Shown here piece by piece: positions 14,266 through 22,194 of a stretch of DNA of 32,600 nt. The DNA comes from a virus. The stretch lies in IMG/VR virus record IMGVR_UViG_3300028920_000192, positions 1 to 32,600 of that record; one strand, given 5' to 3'. Under the pieces are notes generated by a model. That model worked only from the letters and a program-made list of their open reading frames with translations, had not been told where the DNA came from and did not search any database. Both the position numbers and the translations under genes were made by a program. Each line of letters starts with the position of its first letter. The first letter of the stretch is position 1.

Positions 14266-16985
14266 CCACCAAATCCTTTCGCCGGTTTCCTGGCATCAAC
14301 CGGAACACCGGTGCCCCATGTTGGGAATTCTTTTTTATTCGTTTCCCAATTTTGAAACGGGCCCGATTCTCCATCTTCCCCAACCAATATCGAAACCAAT
14401 ATGGATCGGCAATTGAAATGGTTGGGTGGGTTGATCGTTCCAAGGGCCGGATCATCTTTTTTGATCACCTGGCCATCATGCTTCCGGCAAAATTCGGTTG
14501 TTACGTTGTCAAGAATGGCCTGGTATTGGAATGCATCCACAAACGGCCGGATGGAATCACTCATAAATTCATTCATCCTTCCGGTGTTGTATGAATCGGC
14601 CATGTTGGTTCGTGCAATCGTCAAGGCATATTGCTTTCGATCCCCTCTTAAATTTGTTTCGATCTTGGATATAATATCCCTGGCAACGGTTCCCGATCTT
14701 ATACCTTCGGAAATGGTATTTTGAACGATCTTCAAAATCCTTTCTTCCGTTTCCCCGGTGATGAAAAATGCCCGTTCCCGTAATGTTCGCAAATAGGAAA
14801 TATCTTCCTTGGATAATTTTTCACCCCGTCTTTCAAGGTATCCATCGATCCATTCACGGTTCAACCATTCATCTTCATCTTGGAACGTGGCCGGTTCCCC
14901 CTTGAATGCTTTGATGGCATCGGGCAACCTGGATTTCACTTCATCGAATGCATCAACCTTGCCCGTCAAATACATCTTGGCATAAAATTGTGAAAGCATC
15001 TTTTTCAATTCCGTTTTCTTCACCCGTAATTTTTTTAGCCCGGCCAAATCCTTGTTTTCGATTATCTTTTTTCGTTCCACTTGCTTCACAAGGGAAATGG
15101 ATTCGGCACCGTGAATTTCGTTGTAATCTCTCACGAAATCATTTTCATATCCGTTGAATTTTTTATCCAATTCCTTAAAATTCACCGGGTAATTCGATCC
15201 GATTTTCATTCCGGCCCTTGGCCCTTGGCCTGGCTTCCAACCTGGCATCGTTCTGCCGGTTCCCCTGGGGGGAAGATCATCAACCGGTTTTTCCCCTGGC
15301 ATGATCGGTTCCCCGTTGGGCAATACCGGTGGGGTTTTCGGTGCCTTGCCGTTGCCATCCTTCACCGGATCAAGCATTCTTGCAATTCGTTCCGGCTTGA
15401 TCGGGAATCCTGATTGTATAATTTCCGTTGCCGATTGAACCGGAAGCAATCCGGATGCAACCTTTTCGATCACCCCAACAAGGGCCGTGATTTGTGCCCC
15501 GTTCATTGCTTCGGCCGGATCAACCACCTTGGTTCCTTCCGATCCACCGTTGTTTTCATCCCCGGCCGATTCTTCACCCGTTGGCATCGGGGTTGTTTCA
15601 TCTTCACCATCGTTGGCCCGGCTTTCATCCAATTCCCTTTTTTCATCTTCCGATATTTCGGGAACACCGGTATATTGTCTTATCCATTTTTCCCCTGGAT
15701 CAATAACCTTATTCATTATCAACATATTCAACATTTCTTTTTCAATCCTTTTATCAATCTTTTCAAATCGCCATTCCGGATATGATTCAACGTTGGCAAA
15801 ATTCAAATCCACCATCGTTTTGATCATGGGGTTAACCGTATCTTCCAACCGTCCATGCAAATCTTTCAAGATCATCATTAAAATATCGAATTGTTTTTGC
15901 CCAAGGTTATATGATCCGGAATCACTTTCCGAAAAGCCCAATTTATCGGGAATCAATAATTTCCTGGTGATTTGTTTATCGATTTGATCAATTGCCTTTT
16001 CGTGCCCATCGGTTCCTTTCGATGTTCCGGCATCCCTGAAATCGATATTGAATTTGCCGATCAATTCACCGGATTTCTTATCCCGTTTCCCTGGGACGAA
16101 CACGAACATATTTGCCTGGAAATTTTTAAGCATTTCTTCCATAGCTTCCAATTCTTCATCATCGGTTATATCTTTATCATACGTAACAATTGGAATTGGA
16201 TTGCCGTAATTTTGCAAATACATATTCCGGTATCGTTGAATATGATATTTGGAATAATATTGCATAAAGATTTCCTTCAAATCCGATTCGCCGTAATAAT
16301 TTCCATCCTTCAAATATGGATTCACGTATATAATGAATTTTGTGTTTACGTCCTTCGCTTCCACGATCCTTTCATGCCCGTAATCACGGCCAATCACGAT
16401 CCGTTTGATATAACCATAATCATCATATTCATAATCAAAGTATATGGGATGCATGAATTTAATATTTTTGATCACCCACTTGGCATCCACCATTCGCCAA
16501 ATCAATTCCCCCGGCCTGTGCCCGTATGCCATTCCATCCAAAAGGTTATCGAATACATCCCACCATCGAACCGGTGTTTTCGCAACATCCCCGGCTTCCA
16601 TGTTGTAAAAATTCCGTTCCACAAAATCCCTTATATCCAAATCCCGTTGATCCTGGCTTCCCGAAACGAATTCACCGTTGACGGATAAAACCATTTTCTT
16701 TTTCATATTCAAAACCATAGAGATTCGATCATCCATCATCATTACATCATAAAATCTTAAATCCTTGCCCTTTTCTTCCAAGAATTTATCGGGATTGATC
16801 AACGGGGATTCGGCACCGGATGCATAATCCATTTCCTTTTCCAATACATCACGGCTTTTCCCTTGCATGGTTTCAAGGATCGGTTTGAATATATCCTTGA
16901 TCGATTTCCTGGGTATCGATTTAATTGCCGATGGCCTGGCCCGTCTTTGTCTTTCTTTTAATCTCATTCGTTGTTTTCGATTCAT
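14262..16985 (-). CDS. Portal protein (Mu gp29-like, DUF935) fused to a MuF minor head domain
   Basis: This 907-residue protein joins two virion parts. The N-terminal part (about 30-480) is portal: FYDVMMMDDRISMVLNMKKK, DVFDNLLDGMAYGHRPGELIW, KFIIYVNPYLKDGNYYGESDL and IDKQITRKLLIPDKLGFSES all follow the gp29/DUF935 pattern. An acidic/Pro-rich linker with a helical region follows. The C-terminal 170 residues match the Mu gpF / SPP1 gp7 fold: LTIARTNMADSYNTGRMNEF, EFCRKHDGQVI and NPPNHFNCRS. Portal and MuF are separate proteins in Mu. The portal forms the DNA channel and MuF is a few-copy internal head protein. The start overlaps the TerL stop by 4 bp. Confidence 0.87.
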   Translation of the reverse strand: MNRKQRMRLKERQRRARPSAIKSIPRKSIKDIFKPILETMQGKSRDVLEKEMDYASGAESPLINPDKFLEEKGKDLRFYDVMMMDDRISMVLNMKKKMVLSVNGEFVSGSQDQRDLDIRDFVERNFYNMEAGDVAKTPVRWWDVFDNLLDGMAYGHRPGELIWRMVDAKWVIKNIKFMHPIYFDYEYDDYGYIKRIVIGRDYGHERIVEAKDVNTKFIIYVNPYLKDGNYYGESDLKEIFMQYYSKYHIQRYRNMYLQNYGNPIPIVTYDKDITDDEELEAMEEMLKNFQANMFVFVPGKRDKKSGELIGKFNIDFRDAGTSKGTDGHEKAIDQIDKQITRKLLIPDKLGFSESDSGSYNLGQKQFDILMMILKDLHGRLEDTVNPMIKTMVDLNFANVESYPEWRFEKIDKRIEKEMLNMLIMNKVIDPGEKWIRQYTGVPEISEDEKRELDESRANDGEDETTPMPTGEESAGDENNGGSEGTKVVDPAEAMNGAQITALVGVIEKVASGLLPVQSATEIIQSGFPIKPERIARMLDPVKDGNGKAPKTPPVLPNGEPIMPGEKPVDDLPPRGTGRTMPGWKPGQGPRAGMKIGSNYPVNFKELDKKFNGYENDFVRDYNEIHGAESISLVKQVERKKIIENKDLAGLKKLRVKKTELKKMLSQFYAKMYLTGKVDAFDEVKSRLPDAIKAFKGEPATFQDEDEWLNREWIDGYLERRGEKLSKEDISYLRTLRERAFFITGETEERILKIVQNTISEGIRSGTVARDIISKIETNLRGDRKQYALTIARTNMADSYNTGRMNEFMSDSIRPFVDAFQYQAILDNVTTEFCRKHDGQVIKKDDPALGTINPPNHFNCRSILVSILVGEDGESGPFQNWETNKKEFPTWGTGVPVDARKPAKGFGG

Positions 16986-18487
16986 GTTGTTATATCCCTT
17001 TTCTGGAATCGCATTCGATCCGATTTCTCAAAACGGAAATCGTTTCGGCAAGCATCAAACCCACCGGATATTGAATCAACAATATCATCATGCTTGCCCG
17101 ATGGGAATGCAGTTAATTCATCAATAAAAATATCGTTCCAATCACCTTTCACGATAAACAAATGCCCGGCTTCCACGGCCGGTTCCCATTCGGATACCCT
17201 CACCCTTTTATCTTTTGACACCGTGATTTTTTCAACCGATTTGATCCCATCAAATACTTCATCCATTAAATCGAATGTATCCTTATACCCGGCAACGGCT
17301 TCGATCCCCAACCTGGTATCCGGTGGATCGATCTTGGCTTGTTGAATCATCTTCCGGTTTCGTTCCGGTGCCTTGGCCCTGAATCGTTTTACATCCTTGA
17401 TATAAATATGGGGTATTCGCATTTTGATTTCATCGTTGAATTCCCACCGAATACCCATCAACGTTCCCACCGTATAATCTGGATCATCCTTATCCAATTC
17501 TTTTTCCGTTGATGCCAAATCCCAAATCCGAATATATGAAATATCATCCGGTGCTTCATCGATCACCTGGATCATATCCGTTTTTAATATGTTCCCACCC
17601 TTGGCCACCGGGTTGCATTGCATAAGTGATGCCGTTCCATACGATCCCAAGGTTGCCCGTTGCTCATTATACCATTTGATCGAATATCTTTCGGGGAATA
17701 AAACGCCGGATTCATATTCATCCGAAAATGCCGGTAGGGTGATCCGATCAAACCTGGGGAATTCATCGTTGACTTGCATTTCATTTTCGATACGGCCAAT
17801 AAGATCATCCACGTTCCACGGTGTTGCATCGATGATCGTAATTGACGTTGGGCCTCGCCTGGTTAAAAATACATCTTTCAACCATTGCCATTGGTGATCA
17901 CGAACCAAATGGCTTTCGGCATCCTTCCGGTTTTTCAAGAAATCATCGATGATCCCAAGGTTGTATCCCTTGCCAGTTACCCCACCACCGATCCCGGTGA
18001 AATGGGCTTCACCCAAATAATCGGGTTGCACTTGGGAAGCACTTGCTATTTTCCAATTTTGAACATTATGGGCATCGTGTTTCAATCCAATATCGGGGTA
18101 TAATCTTTTGAATCGATCCGTATTCAAAACATTATCCCTGGCAAACCTGGAAATAATGTTTGCAAATTCGGCCGAATAGGTTGCACAAAGTATTTCGGCA
18201 TTCGGATATTCACCCATGAAATGCGGAACGAAATAACGGGGGATGGCATCGGTTTTTCCATGCCGGAAAGGGATGGTGATGATCAAGAATGTTGAAATGC
18301 CATGCCCATATCGTTCCACCGCCTTATCAAGGGCATCACAAATCATCCTGGTATGCAACCCAACGATCAACGGTTCCGGCTTGGCCCAACAATATTGCAT
18401 AAAATCAAGGTGGAATCGCCGGGCCAATTCGGCATCGGCATCCACGTTAATCAAATCGTTAATGCTGACCGTTTCCACCGTTGCCAT
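16982..18487 (-). CDS. Terminase large subunit (Mu gp28-like)
   Basis: This 501-residue protein has an ATPase half with a variant Walker A, PFRHGKTD at about 73-80. Walker B is YNLGIIDD (Asp 181/182), followed by a coupling region (TSITIIDATPWNVDD). The nuclease half has RIWDLAST (Asp near 323), GIEAVAGYKD (Glu near 396) and FPSGKHDDIVDS (Asp near 467), which form the RNase H-like metal site. It cuts and pumps DNA into proheads at the portal. The start overlaps TerS by 29 bp, and the stop overlaps the portal start as ATGA. All catalytic residues look intact. Confidence 0.92.
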   Translation of the reverse strand: MATVETVSINDLINVDADAELARRFHLDFMQYCWAKPEPLIVGLHTRMICDALDKAVERYGHGISTFLIITIPFRHGKTDAIPRYFVPHFMGEYPNAEILCATYSAEFANIISRFARDNVLNTDRFKRLYPDIGLKHDAHNVQNWKIASASQVQPDYLGEAHFTGIGGGVTGKGYNLGIIDDFLKNRKDAESHLVRDHQWQWLKDVFLTRRGPTSITIIDATPWNVDDLIGRIENEMQVNDEFPRFDRITLPAFSDEYESGVLFPERYSIKWYNEQRATLGSYGTASLMQCNPVAKGGNILKTDMIQVIDEAPDDISYIRIWDLASTEKELDKDDPDYTVGTLMGIRWEFNDEIKMRIPHIYIKDVKRFRAKAPERNRKMIQQAKIDPPDTRLGIEAVAGYKDTFDLMDEVFDGIKSVEKITVSKDKRVRVSEWEPAVEAGHLFIVKGDWNDIFIDELTAFPSGKHDDIVDSISGGFDACRNDFRFEKSDRMRFQKRDITT

Positions 18488-19142
18488 TTACTTTCACCGC
18501 ATCCCTTAATTTTTTAATCGTTCTTAATTGTGCTTCGGTTAATTTTTTAACATCCACCGTATCCAATCTGATATTCCCTTCATGCTTCACCGTATCATTA
18601 AACATCGATTTGATCCTGGAAAGCATTTCCAATGCCTTTTCCTTGGAATATAATTTCACCCGTTGATGCACCGCCCCATCCTTGGAAACGGTTGTGATTA
18701 TCTCCTGGATCACCGATGTATCAACACCATCTTTTATTGCTTTATTTAAATCAATTTCCCCCGTTGCCGGATCAATATAATTAACAATATCAGAAAATGC
18801 CAACCGTTGAATTTCATTCACGATCCGATCCGATTGAATATCCATCCTTGCACCGATCTTTTTGCATTCATCGGTGATTGCCCGTTGAATATAAACGTTT
18901 GATAATAAATTTGACGAAATCGCATTTGCCGTCTTTTTTGAATATCCGGCTTTGATTGCCGATTGTGTGCCATTCCATGATAAACAATAATATTTGACGA
19001 ATGCCGTTTGGTGATTGGTTAATTTATGCCCTTCATGGAAAAGGGTTTCACCTGTAATGGCTTTTTTGGGCTTGGTGATACGTGGCTTGTTGGCTTTGCT
19101 TGCCTGGGAAGGTTTTTTATTCGTGGCTTTTTTGCTTGGCAA
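18459..19142 (-). CDS. Terminase small subunit
   Basis: This 227-residue protein has a basic leader (SKKATNKKPSQASKANK), then the TerS helix-turn-helix pattern LTNHQTAFVKYYCLSWNGTQSAIKAGYSKKTANAI, with SSNLLSNVYIQRAI next, as in the Terminase_2 family that recognises the packaging site. The rest is helical and ends Asn/Gly-rich. The start is a TTG at 19142 with GGGGGAAACGGGGA upstream; no in-frame ATG is available because a TAA lies just before. It binds DNA and hands it to TerL, encoded next. Confidence 0.85.
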   Translation of the reverse strand: MPSKKATNKKPSQASKANKPRITKPKKAITGETLFHEGHKLTNHQTAFVKYYCLSWNGTQSAIKAGYSKKTANAISSNLLSNVYIQRAITDECKKIGARMDIQSDRIVNEIQRLAFSDIVNYIDPATGEIDLNKAIKDGVDTSVIQEIITTVSKDGAVHQRVKLYSKEKALEMLSRIKSMFNDTVKHEGNIRLDTVDVKKLTEAQLRTIKKLRDAVKVNGNGGNGQH

Positions 19143-19211
19143 TCCCCGTTTCCCCCACCATCCATCGGATATTTAATCGACCATCGGCCGTTTGATTCTT
19201 GGGTGGGATCG

Positions 19212-19245
19212 GCCGGTGGGGTGATCTCCCAATCAAACCACCGGC
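19212..19245 (-). promoter_or_regulatory. Inverted repeat in the TerS leader
   Basis: GCCGGTGG and CCACCGGC, perfect over 8 bases, are separated by 18 bases. Inside the loop TGAT and ATCA could pair further, giving a two-part hairpin in the leader RNA of the packaging operon. It may control TerS expression or mark the packaging site; neither is proven. Confidence 0.45.
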
Positions 19246-19266
19246 GTTTCCCTGGGATGATGGATA

Positions 19267-19295
19267 TTCATATCATTAAAGGGGATTTGTTGCAA
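19267..19295 (-). promoter_or_regulatory. Possible promoter for the packaging/structural operon
   Basis: On the minus strand a -35-like TTGCAA (19290-19295) is followed after 17 bases by TATGAA (19267-19272), with TGA just before it as in extended -10 boxes. The match is 4 of 6 at each box. The position, just after the lipoprotein gene and before TerS, is where a late promoter is expected. If late genes need a phage activator, the weak boxes would make sense. Confidence 0.35.
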
Positions 19296-19301
19296 GCATA
19301 T

Positions 19302-19607
19302 TTATTTTTTTGTTGCCCTCATTATTCTATCTTGCACCATCTCCCCAATCTTCCGGTGTTTTTCGTTTTCGCTTTCTTTTAATATCCACGATTCGTTGAA
19401 AGTGAAATCAATTGATGCAATCGCTTTCCGCTCTTTATCGTAATATTTTATTCTAATCCAATATGGGCCGTCTTTGCTACTAAATCGATTATTTATTTCC
19501 TCAAATACCAATTTTGATCCAACCGGGATTTTATTTGCCTTTTGATATACAGCCGGATCACTTGAACATCCGATAAAAAGCAAAGCAATAATTATATATC
19601 GCTTCAT
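19302..19607 (-). CDS. Small lipoprotein
   Basis: This 101-residue protein has a short signal peptide (MKRYIIIALLFIGC) with a lipobox ending FIGC and Ser-Ser after the cysteine, so it should be exported, lipidated and anchored to a membrane. The mature part is small, charged and beta-rich (GSKLVFEEINNRF, YWIRIKYYDKERKAIASIDF), ending in a helix. Phage lipoproteins made from such loci often block superinfection or act in lysis. Neither can be chosen from sequence. The ATG follows AAAGGGG. Confidence 0.7.
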   Translation of the reverse strand: MKRYIIIALLFIGCSSDPAVYQKANKIPVGSKLVFEEINNRFSSKDGPYWIRIKYYDKERKAIASIDFTFNESWILKESENEKHRKIGEMVQDRIMRATKK

Positions 19608-19618
19608 TCCATTCCCCT

Positions 19619-19720
19619 TTATTTTTTGTTTTTATCAATCATCCATTCCAAGGTTGCAATCATCCCGACCCCGGCGAAAAAGCAAATGATCGCACGTAAT
19701 ATCTCAACGAGGATCGCCAT
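19619..19720 (-). CDS. 33-residue membrane micro-protein
   Basis: An ATG at 19720 overlaps the upstream stop as TGATG and follows GGGGGTGAG. It encodes MAILVEILRAIICFFAGVG..., one membrane span (about 3-24), then a charged end (DKNKK). It precedes the lipoprotein gene, and the two may form a membrane pair. No family is recognised. Confidence 0.5.
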   Translation of the reverse strand: MAILVEILRAIICFFAGVGMIATLEWMIDKNKK

Positions 19721-20028
19721 CACTCACCCCCTCGCACCGCTTCAATAACGGTTTCTATCTTCTGTCGCGATTCGCTTAAACCATCTGCCTTTCCCTGACG
19801 CCACATATCTTTCGGTGTTCCATACATCTTTTGCTTTTTCGTCAACTCCCCCACCACCCATTCCAGTATCCCAAGTATCCGCTCCCGTTCGGCCTTGACA
19901 CTTCGTTCTTCCTCACTCCACGCTTCCTTCACCTTGTCACATACACCCCGCTTATTGTGTGTGTCGGCGTGTTGACAAAAGTACATCGTGTCACCTGTCT
20001 TTAGATCTTTAACCTTCATCTTTCCCAT
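19720..20028 (-). CDS. Hypothetical helical protein
   Basis: This 102-residue protein begins KVKDLKTGDTMYFCQHADTH, a short strand region with Cys/His, then a long charged helix (KVKEAWSEEERSVKAERERILGILEWVVGEL) and a final helix (SRQKIETVIEAVRGG). No domain is recognised. Base use here differs from the flanking genes, with many GAG, CTC, GTC and CAG words that are rare in most of the window. This hints at recent arrival. It overlaps the upstream gene by 20 bp. Confidence 0.55.
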   Translation of the reverse strand: MGKMKVKDLKTGDTMYFCQHADTHNKRGVCDKVKEAWSEEERSVKAERERILGILEWVVGELTKKQKMYGTPKDMWRQGKADGLSESRQKIETVIEAVRGGE

Positions 20029-20248
20029 CCCGGTAGGATTTGATTGCGTCCATTATCTCCGAATGCTTGCCCACAACGGCCAGACGGCGTATCTTGTCCA
20101 TCACCTTCAAAGCCTTCTCCCGCTGTTCTTCTATGGCTTGTTCGTATAAATACCCCATGTTTTCCGCATCGGTATAATGTTGTTTGCTTATCGCCTTGAA
20201 ATATTCTCTCGCCCTCTCGATTGCGGTTCCATTCCCTTTATTCTTCAT
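20009..20248 (-). CDS. Hypothetical small helical protein
   Basis: This 79-residue protein starts at an ATG (20248) after GAAAGGAAT. It is almost all helix: NGTAIERAREYFKAISKQHY, then ENMGYLYEQAIEEQREKALKVMDKI and KHSEIMDAIKSYRD. The open frame extends upstream to 20443, but that part is the shadow of the next gene. The function is unknown. It shares the foreign-looking word use of the following gene. Confidence 0.5.
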   Translation of the reverse strand: MKNKGNGTAIERAREYFKAISKQHYTDAENMGYLYEQAIEEQREKALKVMDKIRRLAVVGKHSEIMDAIKSYRDGKDEG

Positions 20249-20489
20249 CGGTATTCCTTTCGGATTCCGCATCCGCACGAATGCCATCATGGAAATTGCA
20301 TAAATCATTTCCACCGGTTTCCTTGTTACATATCCGGCAATAATCGTTGTAAATATCCGGTGAATCGGGGAATTCACTTCCCGATTGTTGCACGAATCGA
20401 TTTCTTGAATGTACCCGTTTGGAATGATCTTCCCTTTCGGCAAGCATCCTTCGCCGGTTTTCCTTGTGTTCGTAATAGTATCCGCTCAT
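20238..20489 (-). CDS. Small zinc-finger-like protein
   Basis: This 83-residue protein starts at an ATG overlapping the upstream stop as ATGA. The first half is basic and helical (EHKENRRRMLAEREDHSKR). The second half has YCRICNKETGGNDLCNFH, a CxxC and CxxH set that could hold zinc. It ends acidic. It resembles the small HNH- or zinc-ribbon-like phage proteins but has no HNH catalytic pattern. The function is unknown. Confidence 0.5.
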   Translation of the reverse strand: MSGYYYEHKENRRRMLAEREDHSKRVHSRNRFVQQSGSEFPDSPDIYNDYCRICNKETGGNDLCNFHDGIRADAESERNTDEE

Positions 20490-20686
20490 TTGGATTCCCC
20501 TTTCACGATCATCGGTGCATTCAATCCGATATTCAAAGATTTCATGGCTTCGGCCGTTTTCCGTTGCACCATGTATTTGTGATATGGCAAGCAACCTTGA
20601 TCGTATGCCTTTTCCGTTCCGGCCCTTTTTTCATGGCCTGGTTTCCGTTGCCGTCCACAAGCCGGGCACCTTATTCTTTTATTCAT
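20486..20686 (-). CDS. Small zinc-ribbon-like protein
   Basis: This 66-residue protein opens MNKRIRCPACGRQRKPGH, a CxxC zinc knuckle; a further Cys (QGCLPYH) and His follow. It is rich in Lys and Arg. The start overlaps the upstream zinc-ribbon stop as ATGA, so the two are translated together. The role is unknown, but nucleic acid binding is plausible from its basic character. Confidence 0.55.
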   Translation of the reverse strand: MNKRIRCPACGRQRKPGHEKRAGTEKAYDQGCLPYHKYMVQRKTAEAMKSLNIGLNAPMIVKGESK

Positions 20687-20889
20687 GCATTCCCCCGTAT
20701 CATAATAGGTTGCCCATTCCGAATCCGGTTGATTTCACCGAATCCGATCTTGGGTAATTTTCTTTTTGAATGGCAAACGATACATTCCACCCGTTTTTTA
20801 TTTGCCGGATGATCGAACCGTGTTCCGCACCCACAATGGATTGTTAAAACCTGGCACCTGGGATGCCATGCCGTTTTTGTTATGATCAT
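20683..20889 (-). CDS. Small zinc-ribbon protein
   Basis: This 68-residue protein has two zinc knuckles, IHCGCGTRFDHP and VECIVCHSKRK, in the layout of a classic C4 ribbon, then a basic end. GGTGAAAGGGGG precedes the ATG. Proteins of this kind often bind DNA, RNA or other proteins; no enzyme motif is present. It is coupled to the next ribbon gene by 4 bp. Confidence 0.6.
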   Translation of the reverse strand: MIITKTAWHPRCQVLTIHCGCGTRFDHPANKKRVECIVCHSKRKLPKIGFGEINRIRNGQPIMIRGNA

Positions 20890-20989
20890 TCATCCCCCTT
20901 TCACCTGGTATATAAAAAATCGGGAATCCGTTGGGATCGGAATGCACTTCGGCAATCGCATTTGGGATCATTCCGATATGGCTTTGCAC
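20798..20989 (-). CDS. Possible overlapping small protein with GTG start
   Basis: A GTG at 20989, with AAAGGGA 11 bases away, opens a 63-residue frame: MQSHIGMIPNAIAEVHSDPN, then FPIFYIPGERG. The first 34 residues look like true coding sequence and fill the space after the methyltransferase gene. The last 30 lie in another frame of the zinc-ribbon gene at 20683-20889, so the C-terminal part may not be selected. A frameshift that joins or ends it earlier is possible. Confidence 0.35.
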   Translation of the reverse strand: MQSHIGMIPNAIAEVHSDPNGFPIFYIPGERGMNDHNKNGMASQVPGFNNPLWVRNTVRSSGK

Positions 20990-21006
20990 CCAACGTGATT
21001 CCCTTT

Positions 21007-22158
21007 TTATTTTAAATTATATAATGGCATATCACCTTTGATCCTTGCTTTCGATATTTCAAAATATTCTTTTTCCTTTTCGATCCCGATAAAATTAAAC
21101 CCTTCACGTATTGCACCGATCCCGGTTGATCCGCTTCCCATGAATGGATCAAGGACGGTTCCCCCGGCCGGGGTTATCATCTTGCATAAATAACGCATCA
21201 ATTTAACCGGTTTTACCGTTGGGTGATTATTATTCTCCCCCCTCTCCCGCCTTGAAGGCTTTGCTACATAAAAGAATCGGGATGCACCGCCCTCGTCAAC
21301 ATATCCGCGAACACTATCACTTCCTTTTATTCTTTTCCCCTTCGCCCGTCCGTAATTATTACCGCGATAATCTGTCAATTCGCCACGGCTTGTTTTTACC
21401 GATACCGTTTTCCCACTCTGTCGATCCAGTTCCTTTACAGGGCATCCGTCAACACAATTCCAGTTCTCCACCGTTTCGGTTCCCATGTGTTTTTCCGGGC
21501 CATAAATCCCCGCCTTGCATTGCCCGAATTTTTTAGATGCCGTTTTTATCTCCTTCGGGAAATGGCCCGTTCCCTTCACCTTCTTCACCCCGACACACTC
21601 GCAGTCAGGATGATGGCTCAATACTAAGTTAGCGGGGAAACGGCCCGTTGGTACTTTTATTTTCCCTTCCGAATATGCCTTTTTCTGTCCATCTGATATA
21701 CGACATTGATCAAAATTGACTCGCCCCGTTCCATATTTTTCAACATTCTTATTTATGTTTTTTTCGGTGATCGGTTTTCTTGCTAATATCCAATCTTCGT
21801 GTGCCGGTTTTAATCCTTCCGGTTTCGGGAATCCTGTTCCGAATATATGCATTACAATATCCCGCACTTCAAAACCGGCGTTTTCGATTGCCGTTGCCGT
21901 CCAATGGCTTGTGCGGGGAATCGCCCAACATAATAAATGCCCCCCCGGTTTTAATATCCGCAAGCATTCCCGCATGATCGATTCCATCCATGCAATCCAT
22001 TGATCCCTTCCCCCCTTGTCCTTGTCCCAATCCTTCCCCATGAAAGAAATCCCTGCCGGTGGATCGGTAACAATTGCATCAACTGAAAAATCCAAGATCA
22101 ACTTTAATTGCTTTTCGCTTGCCCCGTTTATGAGCTTTAACTTTTCGCTTTTTGGCAA
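21007..22158 (-). CDS. DNA methyltransferase (beta-class, N4-cytosine/N6-adenine type)
   Basis: This 383-residue protein has motif IV first (AIVTDPPAGISFMGKDW, Asp 32-Ala 35; DPPA in place of DPPY) and motif I near the end (DPFMGSGSTG at about 337-346), the order of beta-class amino-methyltransferases. Between them lies a family-typical insert with GRFPANLVLSHHPDCECVG, a Cys set, CPVKELDRQSGKT and ASRFFYVAKPSRRERGE. HPTVKPVKLMRYLC leads into motif I. It should modify DNA, probably to evade host restriction. A TTG start follows AAAGGGGG. Base use in the middle (about 21226-21725) differs from both ends. Confidence 0.87.
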   Translation of the reverse strand: MPKSEKLKLINGASEKQLKLILDFSVDAIVTDPPAGISFMGKDWDKDKGGRDQWIAWMESIMRECLRILKPGGHLLCWAIPRTSHWTATAIENAGFEVRDIVMHIFGTGFPKPEGLKPAHEDWILARKPITEKNINKNVEKYGTGRVNFDQCRISDGQKKAYSEGKIKVPTGRFPANLVLSHHPDCECVGVKKVKGTGHFPKEIKTASKKFGQCKAGIYGPEKHMGTETVENWNCVDGCPVKELDRQSGKTVSVKTSRGELTDYRGNNYGRAKGKRIKGSDSVRGYVDEGGASRFFYVAKPSRRERGENNNHPTVKPVKLMRYLCKMITPAGGTVLDPFMGSGSTGIGAIREGFNFIGIEKEKEYFEISKARIKGDMPLYNLK

Positions 22159-22194
22159 CGATTCCCCCTTTCCGCTTTTTCGTCTTTTTCTTTT

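Larger units (their letters stand above)
19143..19301. other. Structured 159-base leader between early and packaging genes
   Basis: No convincing gene is seen here, only 12- and 14-codon open frames. The interval holds an inverted repeat and a possible promoter (listed separately). Because it lies just before TerS, it could also hold the packaging site, but I see no direct proof. Confidence 0.5.
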
